From Nocardioides psychrotolerans (lineage in GTDB: Bacteria; Actinomycetota; Actinomycetes; Propionibacteriales; Nocardioidaceae): DNA of 64,000 nt. Below, in pieces: positions 26,522 through 35,600 of the stretch. Within the stretch, counting starts at the first letter, position 1. Every line of letters begins with the position of its first letter. The stretch lies in contig NZ_FOQG01000004.1 in NCBI RefSeq assembly GCF_900113685.1, positions 172,479 through 236,478 of the forward strand, written 5' to 3'. Both the position numbers and the translations under genes were made by a program. The notes beneath the pieces were generated by a model. It worked only from the letters and a program-made list of their open reading frames with translations, did not search any database and was not told the origin of the DNA.

Positions 26522-27862
26522 TCAGACGCCGCGGAAGCGGTTGATCGCGTCGAGGTGCTTGGCACGCTTCTCGTGGTCGCGGACGCCGAGGCCCTCCTCG
26601 GGAGCCAGGCACAGCACGCCGACCTTGCCCTGGTGCAAGTTGTGGTGCACGTCGAGCGCGGCCTGGCCGACCTCCTCGAGGGAGTAGGTGCGCGACAAGG
26701 TCGGGTGGATCTTGCCCTGGTCGATGAGGCGGTTGGCCTCGAACGCCTCGCGGTAGTTGGCGAAATGGCTGGAGACGATGCGCTTGAGGTTCATCCACAG
26801 GTAGCGGTTGTCGTACTCGTGCATGTAGCCGGTGGTGGAGGCGCAGGTGGTGATCACGCCGCCCTTGCGGGTGACGTAGACAGAGGCGCCGAAGGTCTCG
26901 CGGCCGGGGTGCTCGAAGACGATGTCGATGTCCTCGCCTCCGGTGAGCTCACGGATCCTCTTGCCCAGGCGCTGCCACTCCTTGGGGTTCTGCTCGGTGC
27001 CCTCCTCGTTCCAGAACTGCCACTTCTCCTCGGAGCGGTTGATGATCATCTCCACTCCCATGGAGCGCACGATGTCGGCCTTCTCCTCGTTGGAGACCAC
27101 GCAGATCGGGTTGGCGCCGCCGTTGAGCGCGTACTGGGTGGCGAAGCCGCCCAGGCCGCCGGAGGCGCCCCAAATGAGGACGTTGTCGCCCTGCTTCATC
27201 TGACCGGCGTTCTTGGAGACCAGCTGGCGGTAGGCGGTGGCGTTGACCAGGCCGGGGGAGGCGGCCTCCTCCCAGGTGAGGTGGGCGGGCTTGGGTAGGA
27301 GCTGGTTGGACTTGACCAGCGCGATGTGGGCCAGGCCGCCGAAGTTGGTCTCGAAGCCCCAGATGCGCTGCTGGGGGTCCATCATCGTGTCGTCGTGGCC
27401 GGCGGGGTCCTCGAGCTCGACCGAGAGGCAGTGCGCCACGACCTCGGTGCCGGGCTTCCACCTGGTGACGCCGGGGCCGGTCTTGAGCACGACGCCGGCG
27501 AGGTCGGAGCCGACCACGTGGTAGGGCAGGTCGTGGCGCTTGGTGAGCTCGGAGAGCCGGCCGTAGCGCTCGAGGAAGCCGAAGGTGGAGACGGGCTCGA
27601 AGATCGAGGTCCACACGGTGTTGTAGTTGATCGCCGAGGCCATGACCGCGACGTAGGCCTCGCCGGGACCGAGCTCGGGCAGGGCGACGTCCTCGATGTG
27701 CAGGCTCTGGCGGGGGTCCTTGTCGCGGGTGGCGAGGCCCTCGAACATGTCCACCTCGTCCTTGTGGACCGTCACGGCCCGGTAGGACTCGGGGAGGGCC
27801 AGGTTGGCGAAGTCCTCGCTGCTGGTGTCTCCGGCTTGGATGGCGTCCAGGATGTTCTGCAC
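26522..27862 (-). CDS. ccr: Crotonyl-CoA carboxylase/reductase
   Basis: 446 residues, the medium-chain reductase that uses NADPH and CO2 to turn crotonyl-CoA into ethylmalonyl-CoA. The four residues known to form the CO2 pocket in Kitasatospora enoyl-CoA carboxylase/reductase are present: N81 (AINYNTVW), F170 and E171 (WGFETNF), and H366 (IVSSHFANY), so carboxylation is expected rather than reduction alone. The nucleotide-binding GASGGLGGFATQYAL is intact. The GTG at 27862 with AGGAAAG upstream is preferred over an unsupported 42-codon extension. It supplies the substrate of the mutase at 2675, after epimerisation by the neighbour at 28016. Confidence 0.96.
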   Translation of the reverse strand: MQNILDAIQAGDTSSEDFANLALPESYRAVTVHKDEVDMFEGLATRDKDPRQSLHIEDVALPELGPGEAYVAVMASAINYNTVWTSIFEPVSTFGFLERYGRLSELTKRHDLPYHVVGSDLAGVVLKTGPGVTRWKPGTEVVAHCLSVELEDPAGHDDTMMDPQQRIWGFETNFGGLAHIALVKSNQLLPKPAHLTWEEAASPGLVNATAYRQLVSKNAGQMKQGDNVLIWGASGGLGGFATQYALNGGANPICVVSNEEKADIVRSMGVEMIINRSEEKWQFWNEEGTEQNPKEWQRLGKRIRELTGGEDIDIVFEHPGRETFGASVYVTRKGGVITTCASTTGYMHEYDNRYLWMNLKRIVSSHFANYREAFEANRLIDQGKIHPTLSRTYSLEEVGQAALDVHHNLHQGKVGVLCLAPEEGLGVRDHEKRAKHLDAINRFRGV

Positions 27863-28015
27863 GAGTGGCTCTTTCCTCTGCTCGGTGGCGCTGGTGGGGC
27901 TGGTCCGGCCCACGGGATCAGGGCCGAAAGATACCGGTGGGTGACCGGGCGTGGGGCGCAGTGTGCGGGTTGTCTCAGTGCCGGCCATTCAGTGCCGGCC
28001 TTCGGTGCTGGCCAA

Positions 28016-28465
28016 TCAGTGCTGGGCGGCGGCGGGCTCGACGAGCTCGACCAGGACACCGCCGGCGTCCTTGGGGTGCACGAAGTTGATCCGCGAGTCC
28101 GAGGTGCCGCGCTTGGGTGCGTCGTAGAGCAGCCGCAGACCGCGCTCGCGCAGGATCGAGCTGACCTGCTCGACGTCGGTGACGCGGTAGGCGACCTGTT
28201 GGCAGCCGGGGCCGGAGCGGCCGATGTACTTGGCGATCGTCGACTCCTCGGTGAGCGGCGCGAGCAGCTGCACGCAGGAGCCGGAGTCGCCGACGGCCAT
28301 CATCGCCTCACGCACGCCCTGCTCCTCGTTGACCTCCTCGTGGGCCAGCGTCATGCCGAAGATGTCGCGGTAGAACGCGATCGCCTCGTCCAGGTCGGGC
28401 ACGGCCATGCCCACGTGGTCGATGGCGGTGAAGAGGTGGGCGGGCACGTCGAACGATGCAGTCAT
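28016..28465 (-). CDS. mce: Methylmalonyl/ethylmalonyl-CoA epimerase
   Basis: 149-residue vicinal-oxygen-chelate protein epimerising the alpha carbon of methylmalonyl- or ethylmalonyl-CoA. Metal ligands visible are H17 (AIDHVGMAV), Q66 (CVQLLAP) and E140 (VLVELVE). The fourth ligand position, His in the Propionibacterium enzyme, reads Gln here (GCQQVAYR, residues 88-94). The segment RLLYDAPKRGTSDSRINFVHPKDAGG is family-typical. Start candidates are ATG 28465 and 28474. It lies 153 bases upstream of ccr on the same strand and divergent from thiolase. Confidence 0.92.
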   Translation of the reverse strand: MTASFDVPAHLFTAIDHVGMAVPDLDEAIAFYRDIFGMTLAHEEVNEEQGVREAMMAVGDSGSCVQLLAPLTEESTIAKYIGRSGPGCQQVAYRVTDVEQVSSILRERGLRLLYDAPKRGTSDSRINFVHPKDAGGVLVELVEPAAAQH

Positions 28466-28569
28466 GGGGCACATGCTCGTATGGCGGGCCGCTCGCCGCG
28501 ACCCGTTGTGACGTGTGCCTCACGGCGCGGTCGCGGACACCCTCGCGGCCCGACGAGGCTCGTGGGTAT

Positions 28570-28595
28570 GGTCACGAGAGACCCATCTCGTCACC
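28570..28595. promoter_or_regulatory. Operator-like inverted repeat before thiolase
   Basis: GGTCACGAG (28570-28578) and CTCGTCACC (28587-28595) are inverted copies matching at 8 of 9 positions, separated by 8 bases, and end 21 bases before the thiolase ATG. The site sits in the divergent region shared with the epimerase gene, where a TetR-type regulator could act on both. Confidence 0.4.
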
Positions 28596-28616
28596 GTTCA
28601 ACCAGTGGAGGCACCC

Positions 28617-29807
28617 ATGTCAGCATCCGTCATTGTCGCCGGGGCACGCACCCCGATCGGTCGTCTGCTCGGAGGCTTCAAGGGCCTCACGGCCGCCGAG
28701 CTCGGCGGGCACGCCATCAGGGGCGCCCTGGAGAAGGCCGGCGTCACCGGCGACCAGGTCGACTACCTGGTCATGGGCCAGGTCATCCAGGCCGGTGCCG
28801 GCCAGAACCCCGCGCGCACCGCCGGCATCGCCGCCGGGCTGCCGCTCTCGCTGCCCTCGATCACGATCAACAAGGTCTGCCTCTCGGGCCTCAACGCCAT
28901 CGCGACCGCCGACCAGATGATCCGCGCCGGCGAGGCCGAGATCATCGTGGCCGGGGGCATGGAGTCGATGACCAACGCGCCGCACATCCTCCCCAAGTCG
29001 CGTGAGGGCTTCAAGTACGGCGACGTCTCGCTGGTCGACTCGATGGCCTACGACGCGCTCTACGACCAGACCACCCAGCAGGCGATGGGCCTGCTCACCG
29101 AGCAGTGCAACGCCGCCGGGACGAAGCTCACCCGGGCCGAGCAGGACGAGTTCGCCGCACAGTCGCACCAGAAGGCCGCTGCGGCCTGGAAGAACGGCGT
29201 CTTCGACGAGGAGGTCGTCCCGGTCTCTATCCCGCAGCGCAAGGGTGACCCGGTCGTCGTCAGCCAGGACGAGGGCGTGCGGGGCGACACCACCGCCGAG
29301 TCCCTGTCCGGCCTGCGCCCCGCCTTCTCCAAGGACGGCACCATCACCGCTGCCTCGTCCTCCCAGATCTCTGACGGTGCCTGCGCCGTCGTCGTCATGA
29401 CCAAGGCCAAGGCCGAGGAGCTCGGTCTGGAGTGGCTGGCCGAGATCGGTGCCCACGGCATGGTCGCCGGGCCTGACTCCAGCCTGCAGATGCAGCCGGC
29501 CAACGCGACCGCCAAGGCGTGCGCGAAGGAGGGCATCACGCCCGCCGACCTCGACCTGGTCGAGTTCAACGAAGCCTTCGCGGCGGTCGGCATCGAGTCG
29601 GCCCGCTCGCTCGGCCTCGACGAGTCCAAGGTCAACGTCAACGGCGGCGCCATCGCCCTGGGCCACCCGGTCGGCATGTCCGGTGCCCGCTTGGTGCTGC
29701 ACCTGGCGCTGGAGCTCAAGCGTCGCGGTGGCGGCGTCGGTGCGGCCGCCCTGTGCGGTGGCGGCGGCCAGGGCGACGCCCTGATCGTGCGCGTGCCGAA
29801 GGCCTGA
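28617..29807 (+). CDS. Acetyl-CoA C-acetyltransferase (thiolase)
   Basis: 396-residue biosynthetic-type thiolase. The catalytic residues are C88 ([10 protein letters not shown]), H350 ([10 protein letters not shown]) and C380 (ALCGGGGQG). It condenses two acetyl-CoA to acetoacetyl-CoA or works in reverse. ATG at 28617 has GTGGAGG upstream. The downstream meaB begins directly after its stop codon. With the 3-hydroxybutyryl-CoA dehydrogenase, crotonase and Ccr it starts the ethylmalonyl-CoA route. Confidence 0.95.
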   Translation: MSASVIVAGARTPIGRLLGGFKGLTAAELGGHAIRGALEKAGVTGDQVDYLVMGQVIQAGAGQNPARTAGIAAGLPLSLPSITINKVCLSGLNAIATADQMIRAGEAEIIVAGGMESMTNAPHILPKSREGFKYGDVSLVDSMAYDALYDQTTQQAMGLLTEQCNAAGTKLTRAEQDEFAAQSHQKAAAAWKNGVFDEEVVPVSIPQRKGDPVVVSQDEGVRGDTTAESLSGLRPAFSKDGTITAASSSQISDGACAVVVMTKAKAEELGLEWLAEIGAHGMVAGPDSSLQMQPANATAKACAKEGITPADLDLVEFNEAFAAVGIESARSLGLDESKVNVNGGAIALGHPVGMSGARLVLHLALELKRRGGGVGAAALCGGGGQGDALIVRVPKA

Positions 29808-30800
29808 GTGACCCTCGAGTCCACCGGAGGCCGACGCCGGACGGCGTCGGTCCCCGATCTCGTCTCCGGGGCCCTGGCGGGCCAGGCCCGCTCGGTCGCC
29901 CGGCTGATCTCGCTGGTCGAGGACGAGTCACCCCTGCTGCGTGAGGTGATGGCCGCGCTGGCGCCGCTGACGGCAGCGGGTCGGCACGCGCACGTCGTGG
30001 GCATCACCGGCTCCCCGGGCGTCGGCAAGTCGACGTCCACCAACGTCCTCGTCAGCGAGCTGCGCCGTCAGGGCAAGCGGGTCGGCGTCCTCGCGGTCGA
30101 CCCGTCCTCCCCGTTCTCCGGGGGAGCACTGCTGGGCGACCGGGTCCGGATGCAGGACCACGCCTCCGACCCGGGGGTCTTCATCCGCTCCATGGCCTCG
30201 CGCGGCCACTTGGGCGGTCTCGCCTGGTCGACCCCGCAGGCCCTGCGCGTCCTGGAGGCGGCCGGCTGCGACGTGATCCTGGTCGAGACCGTGGGCGTCG
30301 GGCAGAGCGAGGTCGAGATCGCCGGCCTCGCCGACACCACGATGGTGTTGCTCGCCCCCGGCATGGGCGACGGCATCCAGGCGGCCAAGGCCGGCATCCT
30401 GGAGATCGGAGAGCTCTACGTCGTCAACAAGGCCGACCGCGACGGCGCCCACCAGGTGCGCCGAGACCTGCGCTCGATGCTCGCCCTCGGGGAGCGCCGC
30501 GAGGGCGCCTGGCAGCCGCCGATCATCACGACCGTCGCCCAGAAGGGCGAGGGCGTGGACGAGGTCGCCGCCGCGCTCGACGAGCACCTGACCTGGCTGG
30601 AGACGACCGGCGAGCTCACGCGCCGCCGTACGCGACGGGCCAGGGGCGAGATCGAGGCGATCGCGCTCACCGCGCTGCGACGGGGCTGGGGTGACGTGCA
30701 CGGCCGCTCCGAGCTCGACGTGCTTGCCGCCGCCGTCGTGGCGGGGGAGTCGGACCCCTACGCGGCCGCCGACCGGCTGCTCGAGTCGATGGGCGACTGA
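29808..30800 (+). CDS. meaB: MeaB-family G-protein chaperone of B12 mutases
   Basis: 330-residue GTPase of the MeaB/ArgK group, which guards adenosylcobalamin-dependent mutases during cofactor loading and reactivation. Walker A is GSPGVGKST (68-76), switch region ETVGVGQSE, base-specificity motif N207-K-A-D210. The N- and C-terminal helical arms used for dimerisation are present. Its GTG starts on the base after the thiolase stop, so the two are one operon. Likely clients are Ecm at 2675 and any methylmalonyl-CoA mutase elsewhere. Confidence 0.94.
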   Translation: MTLESTGGRRRTASVPDLVSGALAGQARSVARLISLVEDESPLLREVMAALAPLTAAGRHAHVVGITGSPGVGKSTSTNVLVSELRRQGKRVGVLAVDPSSPFSGGALLGDRVRMQDHASDPGVFIRSMASRGHLGGLAWSTPQALRVLEAAGCDVILVETVGVGQSEVEIAGLADTTMVLLAPGMGDGIQAAKAGILEIGELYVVNKADRDGAHQVRRDLRSMLALGERREGAWQPPIITTVAQKGEGVDEVAAALDEHLTWLETTGELTRRRTRRARGEIEAIALTALRRGWGDVHGRSELDVLAAAVVAGESDPYAAADRLLESMGD

Positions 30801-30894
30801 CGGCCCTGCCGCGCGCCTGCGCCGGTGCGGGAGTGATCAGTGGTACCAAGGTGGCGAACTGATCCTTCCCCGGCTCACGATGGAGATTCTCTCG

Positions 30895-31056
30895 ATGAAC
30901 AAGGTGCTCATCGCCCTTGTGGTGCTCTTCTTCGGCTTCTGGATGTTCACCGACCCCGGTGGCCTCGCCGATGCCACGAGCGCGGCCGGAGGTCAGGTGG
31001 CCGACTGGGGCGGCACCCTCTTCCGCGCGGTCATCGACTTCTTCGGTGAGCTCTAG
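30895..31056 (+). CDS. Small single-helix membrane protein
   Basis: 53 residues: a hydrophobic helix right at the start (NKVLIALVVLFFGFWMF), then a polar segment TDPGGLAD and an amphipathic end (TLFRAVIDFFGEL). ATG 30895 has GGAG at 30882-30885; an in-frame ATG at 30880 is less likely. It ends 9 bases before the PH-domain membrane protein and is probably co-transcribed. Function unknown. Confidence 0.7.
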   Translation: MNKVLIALVVLFFGFWMFTDPGGLADATSAAGGQVADWGGTLFRAVIDFFGEL

Positions 31057-31065
31057 GCGCTGCGC

Positions 31066-31590
31066 GTGGGGCTGCTGACCTCGTGGGGCGACCCGAAGAT
31101 CTCCCGTCACCTCCTGCGCGAGGAGGGGGAGGTCATCGTCGACGAGGTGCGCCACCACTGGGTCGCCTACCTCCGGCCCTGCCTCGAGGGGCTGCTGGCG
31201 GTGGCGGCGCTGGTCGCCGTGCCGTTCGTGCACGTCGACATCGGCTGGGTGTTCCTGCTGATCGCGGCGGTGCTCGGAGCGCGGGCCGCCTGGGGGATCC
31301 TGCGCGAGCGGCGCGACCGCTTCGTGATCACCAACATGCGTGTCTTCCGGGTCCACGGGGTGCTGTCCACGCACCTCGCGACGATGCCGTTGAGCCGGAT
31401 CCTCGACATCAGCGTCGTACGGCCGCTGCACGGGCGGCTCCTCGGCTTCGGGCACTTCTGCTTCGAGTCGGCCGCGCAGGAGCAAGGACTGCGCGACATC
31501 CGCTACGTCGGGCGCCCCGACGAGCGCGACCTCGCGATCCAGCGGGTCGTCCAGCGCTCGGGCCTGCGTGGCCCGCGCGTCGTCAACTGA
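31066..31590 (+). CDS. PH-domain membrane protein (YdbT/bPH2-like)
   Basis: 174 residues. Two hydrophobic helices (about 37-55 and 58-74) are followed by a bacterial PH-like domain (RRDRFVITNMRVFRVHGVLS, TMPLSRILDISV, LGFGHFCFESAA). Proteins of this kind sit on the inner face of the membrane; their binding partner is generally unknown. The GTG at 31066 follows the small membrane protein after 9 bases. Confidence 0.85.
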   Translation: MGLLTSWGDPKISRHLLREEGEVIVDEVRHHWVAYLRPCLEGLLAVAALVAVPFVHVDIGWVFLLIAAVLGARAAWGILRERRDRFVITNMRVFRVHGVLSTHLATMPLSRILDISVVRPLHGRLLGFGHFCFESAAQEQGLRDIRYVGRPDERDLAIQRVVQRSGLRGPRVVN

Positions 31591-31633
31591 CGTCGGGCGT
31601 GCGTCCGCGACCGGCACCTGCTCCAATCAACAG

Positions 31634-32842
31634 GTGAACCTCGCCCAGCACCTGGCCCGTCTCCCCGCCGACCCCCGCATCGTCGTCACGGGCAACCATG
31701 CGACCCCGTGGACGACGCTGGGCCTCGTGGACGAGTTGTTGCCGTCGTACCGGCTGTGGATGCTGAACGCCCAGGCCGGCGTCCCCGACCGTGAGGGCGT
31801 GACGCTGGAGACGTCGTTCGTCGGGCCGGGCATGCGACGCAGCCCCCGGCTCAGCTATGTGCCGTCGCGGCTCTCGCTGGTGCCGGCGCTCTTCGCCGGG
31901 CCGGTGGCGCCGCACGCGGTCGTGCTCCACACCACCCGGCCCCGAGACGGCAAGGTGTCGCTGGGCGTCGAGGTCAACGTGCTGCCGGCGGCGATCGAAG
32001 CCGTACGACGTGCCGGTGGCGTGGTCGTCGCCCAGGTCAACGAGCGGATGCCGTGGACCTTCGGGGACGCCGAGGTCGACGTCGAGCACATCGACGTGAT
32101 GGTCGAGGTCGACGAGCCGATGCTGCACTCGACCGGCAGCCCGGTCGACGCCGCGTCCGCCCGGATCGGAGAGGAGGTCGCGGCGCGGGTCGGCAACGGC
32201 GCGACCCTGCAGGCCGGCATCGGCGCGGTCCCGGACGCCACCTTGCGGGGCCTGGCGGCACGGAGGGGCCTGCGGATCTGGACCGAGATGTTCTCCGACA
32301 GCGTCCTCGAGCTCGAGCGCGCCGGAGCCCTCGAGCGGCAGGTGCCGATCACGGCGTCGTTCCTCTTCGGCTCACCCGAGCTGCTCGACTGGGTCGACGG
32401 CAACGAGCGCGTGCGGATGGTGCGCACCGAGATCACCAACGACCCCGCGCTGATCTCGCGCAACCCCGCGATGGTCAGCGTCAACACCGCCCTCCAGGTC
32501 GACCTCTTCGGGCAGGCCAACGCCTCGCGGATCGGGGCCCGGATCCACTCGGGCTTCGGGGGTCAGACCGACTTCATCGTCGGCGCCCTGCACAGCACGG
32601 GAGGCCAGGCCTTCATCGCGCTGCGTTCCTGGCACCCCAAGGCCGACTGCTCCACCGTCGTCGCGCTCGTCGACGAGCCGGTCACGTCCTTCCAGATGAG
32701 CGCGATCGTCACTGAGCAGGGCATCGCGGACGTCTTCGGTCGCGAACAGCGCGAGCAGGCCCGTCAGATCATCGAGAACGCCGCTCACCCGAGCGTGCGT
32801 GAGGAGCTGCGCGAGGAGGCGGTCGGGCTCGGGCTGGCCTAG
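31634..32842 (+). CDS. Acetyl-CoA hydrolase/CoA-transferase family protein
   Basis: 402 residues related to acetyl-CoA hydrolase, succinyl-CoA:acetate and 4-hydroxybutyrate CoA-transferases. Family segments are GNGATLQAGIGAVPDATL, WTEMFSDSVLEL with the likely catalytic Glu, GFGGQTDF and TEQGIADVFGRE. It would move CoA between short acyl groups and acetate. The GTG at 31634 lacks a clear ribosome site. The nearby acyl-CoA genes make a role in acetate or C4 acid handling plausible, but the substrate is not set by the sequence. Confidence 0.88.
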   Translation: MNLAQHLARLPADPRIVVTGNHATPWTTLGLVDELLPSYRLWMLNAQAGVPDREGVTLETSFVGPGMRRSPRLSYVPSRLSLVPALFAGPVAPHAVVLHTTRPRDGKVSLGVEVNVLPAAIEAVRRAGGVVVAQVNERMPWTFGDAEVDVEHIDVMVEVDEPMLHSTGSPVDAASARIGEEVAARVGNGATLQAGIGAVPDATLRGLAARRGLRIWTEMFSDSVLELERAGALERQVPITASFLFGSPELLDWVDGNERVRMVRTEITNDPALISRNPAMVSVNTALQVDLFGQANASRIGARIHSGFGGQTDFIVGALHSTGGQAFIALRSWHPKADCSTVVALVDEPVTSFQMSAIVTEQGIADVFGREQREQARQIIENAAHPSVREELREEAVGLGLA

Positions 32843-33024
32843 CTGCTGTCCAGGGGCTCGGCCACCCGTGCGAGCTCGCCCACCGAGGCGGGGGCTCGAC
32901 CGGCGATGAACGGGCTCGTCCCCCCGAGGGACAGGCCCGACATCCCCCCACCGACGTCCATCCGTCGACGTCCGCCGGACCTCCGGCTGACGACCTTGCC
33001 GGCGGCGTCCCTAGGATTGGCCCC

Positions 33025-34005
33025 ATGACCCAGCAGCCGTTCACCCGTCCCGGAGCGTTCGACCTCTCCGCCCTCAAGCGCCCGGCCGCGCCTGCCCCGA
33101 CAGCCGGCGGACCCGGACGAGGCGGACCCGGCGCAGGGGCAGCGCGTGGCGGCGCGAGTGGCGCGCCGACCGGCACGTCGTCCTACGTCCTGGAGGTGAC
33201 CGAGGAGAACTTCCAGGCCGTCATCGAGCAGTCGATGACCGCACCGGTCATGCTCGCGTTCTACTCGCGCACGCGGATGCCCGAGAGCGGCCAGCTGGCC
33301 GATGACCTCGCAGCGCTGTCGGGCGAGTTCGAGGGCAGCTTCCTTGTCGGGCTCGTCGACATCGACGCAGCACCGGGCATCGCCCAGGCCATGCAGGTCC
33401 CCTCGATCCCGCTGGTCGTCGCCGTGCTCGACGGTCGGCCTGCGCCGTTGCTGCAGGACGCGCTGCCGATCGAGGAGCTCCGGGCCACCCTGACCCAGGT
33501 CATGCAGGGCCTCGCCGCCCAGGGCATGACCGCGCGCCACCAGCCGCTGACCGGCGCGCCCGCAGCCGAGGAGACCGACGGCGAGCCACCGGCCGACCCG
33601 CGCTACGCCGCGGCTGAGGACGCGCTGGCGCGCGACGACATCGACGGCGCTGTCGCGGAGTACCAGAAGCTCGTCACCGCCAACCCCGCCGACGTGGAGG
33701 CCGCCGCCGGACTGGCCATGGCCCGGGTCCTCCAACGCACCCGGGGGGTCGACCCGGCCGCCGCACGGGCCGCCGCCGACGCAGCCCCCGACGACGTCGA
33801 GACGCAGACCCTGGTTGCCGACCTCGACCTGCTCGACGGTGCCGTCGACGACGCCTTCGTCCGCGTCGTCGAGCTGGTCCGTCGTTCCTCGGGCGACGAG
33901 AAGAACGCCGCACGCGAGCACCTGCTCGGCCTCTTCGCCGCCGTGGGCAACGACGATCCGCGAGTCCTCAAGGGCCGTCAGGCGCTCGCGTCCGCGCTGT
34001 TCTGA
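33025..34005 (+). CDS. Thioredoxin-fold/TPR protein (YbbN/CnoX-like)
   Basis: 326 residues. A Pro/Gly/Ala-rich N terminus (about 1-50) precedes a thioredoxin fold (about 52-165) in which the CxxC site is replaced by SRTRMPES, so it cannot do disulfide exchange. A TPR-like helical C terminus follows (DPRYAAAEDALARDDIDGAVAEY and AARAAADAAPDDVE). This is the layout of the YbbN/CnoX holdase that hands clients to chaperones. ATG at 33025. Stands alone. Confidence 0.88.
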   Translation: MTQQPFTRPGAFDLSALKRPAAPAPTAGGPGRGGPGAGAARGGASGAPTGTSSYVLEVTEENFQAVIEQSMTAPVMLAFYSRTRMPESGQLADDLAALSGEFEGSFLVGLVDIDAAPGIAQAMQVPSIPLVVAVLDGRPAPLLQDALPIEELRATLTQVMQGLAAQGMTARHQPLTGAPAAEETDGEPPADPRYAAAEDALARDDIDGAVAEYQKLVTANPADVEAAAGLAMARVLQRTRGVDPAAARAAADAAPDDVETQTLVADLDLLDGAVDDAFVRVVELVRRSSGDEKNAAREHLLGLFAAVGNDDPRVLKGRQALASALF

Positions 34006-34044
34006 CCGACCGCTGACCTGCCGGTGTCGTCCGGGGCCTCCTAG

Positions 34045-34242
34045 GTGTTGCGCGGCTTCGGCCCGTGGCGGCGACGCCCCGGGCTGATGCTGCTCGGCAT
34101 GGTCCCGGCGCTGCTCGTCCTCGCTGTGCAGGTGTCGCTCGTGGTGCCCGTCGGCGCGGTGCTCGTGATGCCGGCCGCGGTTGCGGGCGCCACGATGCTC
34201 GCCCGCGACCTTGTCGCGACCGCTGTCCAGACCCGGGTCTAG
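34045..34242 (+). pseudogene. EI24-family remnant with central deletion
   Basis: A 65-residue frame started by GTG right after an in-frame TAG. The first half (LRGFGPWRRRPGLMLLGMVPALLVL) resembles the N terminus of EI24/CysZ-like membrane proteins. The second half (VPVGAVLVMPAAVAGATMLARDL) resembles their C terminus. The usual 250-residue protein thus appears to have lost some 180 residues between. An alternative is a real small two-helix membrane protein. Confidence 0.55.
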
Positions 34243-34324
34243 ACAAGATCCAGGTCACCCGTGCCTCGCGGGGAGGTGGCGCGTTGTCCTGGCACACGAC
34301 CCCCCCGGACGAACAGGTGCTGAT

Positions 34325-34699
34325 GTGCTCACCACTCTCGACATGGGCCTGCACCACGCGGTGCTCGACCTGGCCAGCGGCGACGGCTTCCTGATCCTGC
34401 CGTTGTCTCGCACCGACGTGGTCCTGGACGGTGAGTCGCTGCACCGCGCGGACTTCCTCGCGGCGCTCGAGGAGCTCGACTACCGCGGCTGGTCGCTCAG
34501 CGAGCGCGACCCGGACGGCATCGCCCGGACCTACCAGGGCTTCACCTACGACGGCCGCGCGCTGGTCAGCCTCTACGGCAAGGACCCGCTGCTCCCCGAC
34601 CTCGCCTTCGCCGCCCGGATCGACGCGTGGACCGCGATCAAGCGGGTCGCGCGCGACCACCGCACGCCCTATCTCCGCGACGGCCAGGACTCCCTCTAG
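34325..34699 (+). CDS. Hypothetical cytoplasmic protein
   Basis: 124 residues, no membrane segment or known motif. Its core (GDGFLILPLSRTDVVLDGESL, DYRGWSLSERDPDGIARTYQGFTYDGRALVSLYGKDP) looks like a compact alpha/beta protein. Start is GTG 34325 with AGGTG upstream, or ATG 34343. The 3' end meets the convergent LysR gene with a 4-base overlap. Family not recognised. Confidence 0.6.
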   Translation: MLTTLDMGLHHAVLDLASGDGFLILPLSRTDVVLDGESLHRADFLAALEELDYRGWSLSERDPDGIARTYQGFTYDGRALVSLYGKDPLLPDLAFAARIDAWTAIKRVARDHRTPYLRDGQDSL

Positions 34700-35592
34700 C
34701 CCGCCGACCTCCCCAGTGCCGCCAGCACAGCGGCGACCGCGGGCGACGTGGTCATGCTGCGCCGGTGGACCGCGATGACCTCGCGGGTCGGCACCGGGTC
34801 ATGAGCCGGTACGGCGACGAGGTCAGCGTGCAGGTCGGCGCGGCCCAGGCGCGGCACGAGCGCGATCCCGAGGCCCGCGCGCACGAGCGCGAGGTGGCTG
34901 TCGAACTCCATCGACTGGTGGGCGATGCGGGGGAGACGCCCCGTTCCGTCGTACATCCGGGTGAGCCACTCGCGACAGATCGTCCCCTCGTGCGTGGCGA
35001 TCCAGTCCTCGTCGACGAGGTCGTGCGGGCTCACCCGCGTCCGTCCGGCGAGCGGGTGCTCGCGGTGCACGATGACGTCGGCCACGTCGTGGGCGACCGT
35101 GGTCGCCACGAGGTGCTCGGGGATCGCGAGCGCCACGTCGCCCCAACGGTGGACGACTCCGACCTCGTAGTGACCCGCAGCAACCAGGTCCACGGTGTCC
35201 CACGGCTCGCGCTCCGAGAGGCTCAGCGTGAGGTCGGGATGAGCGTCGCGCAGCGCCCGGACGACGGGAGCCACCAGCCCCCGCATGGCCGTGGAGAACG
35301 CCGCCAGCCGCAGGTGGCCGGCTACGGTCGCGGCCTGGCGGTGCAACCCCGCCTCGATCTCCTCGAGGTCGGTGAGCAACCGACCTCCGGCGTCGACGAG
35401 GTGCCGGCCGTGACTGGTCAGCATCACCCCGCGGCCCACGCGCTCGAGCAGCGGCACGCCCGTCTGCTTCTCCAGCCGCTTGACCTGTTGGGACACCGCG
35501 CTGGGGGTGAACCCCAGGGCCTCGGCGGCGGCGACGACCGATCCGTGGGTGTCGACGGCGCGCAACGAGCCCAGGGCGGCGAGATCGATCAT
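34696..35592 (-). CDS. LysR-family regulator (ArgP/IciA-like)
   Basis: 298 residues. The N-terminal winged helix (GSVVAAAEALGFTPSAVSQQVKRLE) is followed by a periplasmic-binding-like effector domain. The ordering and the SEREPWDTVDLVAAGHYEVGVV stretch fit the ArgP-like subgroup, which controls amino-acid exporters. It is divergent from an EamA exporter, with an inverted repeat 9 bases before its start, so it probably regulates that exporter and itself. Confidence 0.9.
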   Translation of the reverse strand: MIDLAALGSLRAVDTHGSVVAAAEALGFTPSAVSQQVKRLEKQTGVPLLERVGRGVMLTSHGRHLVDAGGRLLTDLEEIEAGLHRQAATVAGHLRLAAFSTAMRGLVAPVVRALRDAHPDLTLSLSEREPWDTVDLVAAGHYEVGVVHRWGDVALAIPEHLVATTVAHDVADVIVHREHPLAGRTRVSPHDLVDEDWIATHEGTICREWLTRMYDGTGRLPRIAHQSMEFDSHLALVRAGLGIALVPRLGRADLHADLVAVPAHDPVPTREVIAVHRRSMTTSPAVAAVLAALGRSAG

Positions 35593-35600
35593 GCAGGGAT

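Noticed and set aside
27863..27988. 42-codon N-terminal extension of Ccr
   Set aside because: With GTG 27862 as residue 1 the CO2-pocket residues fall at the known numbers 81, 170 and 171, and a ribosome site precedes it.
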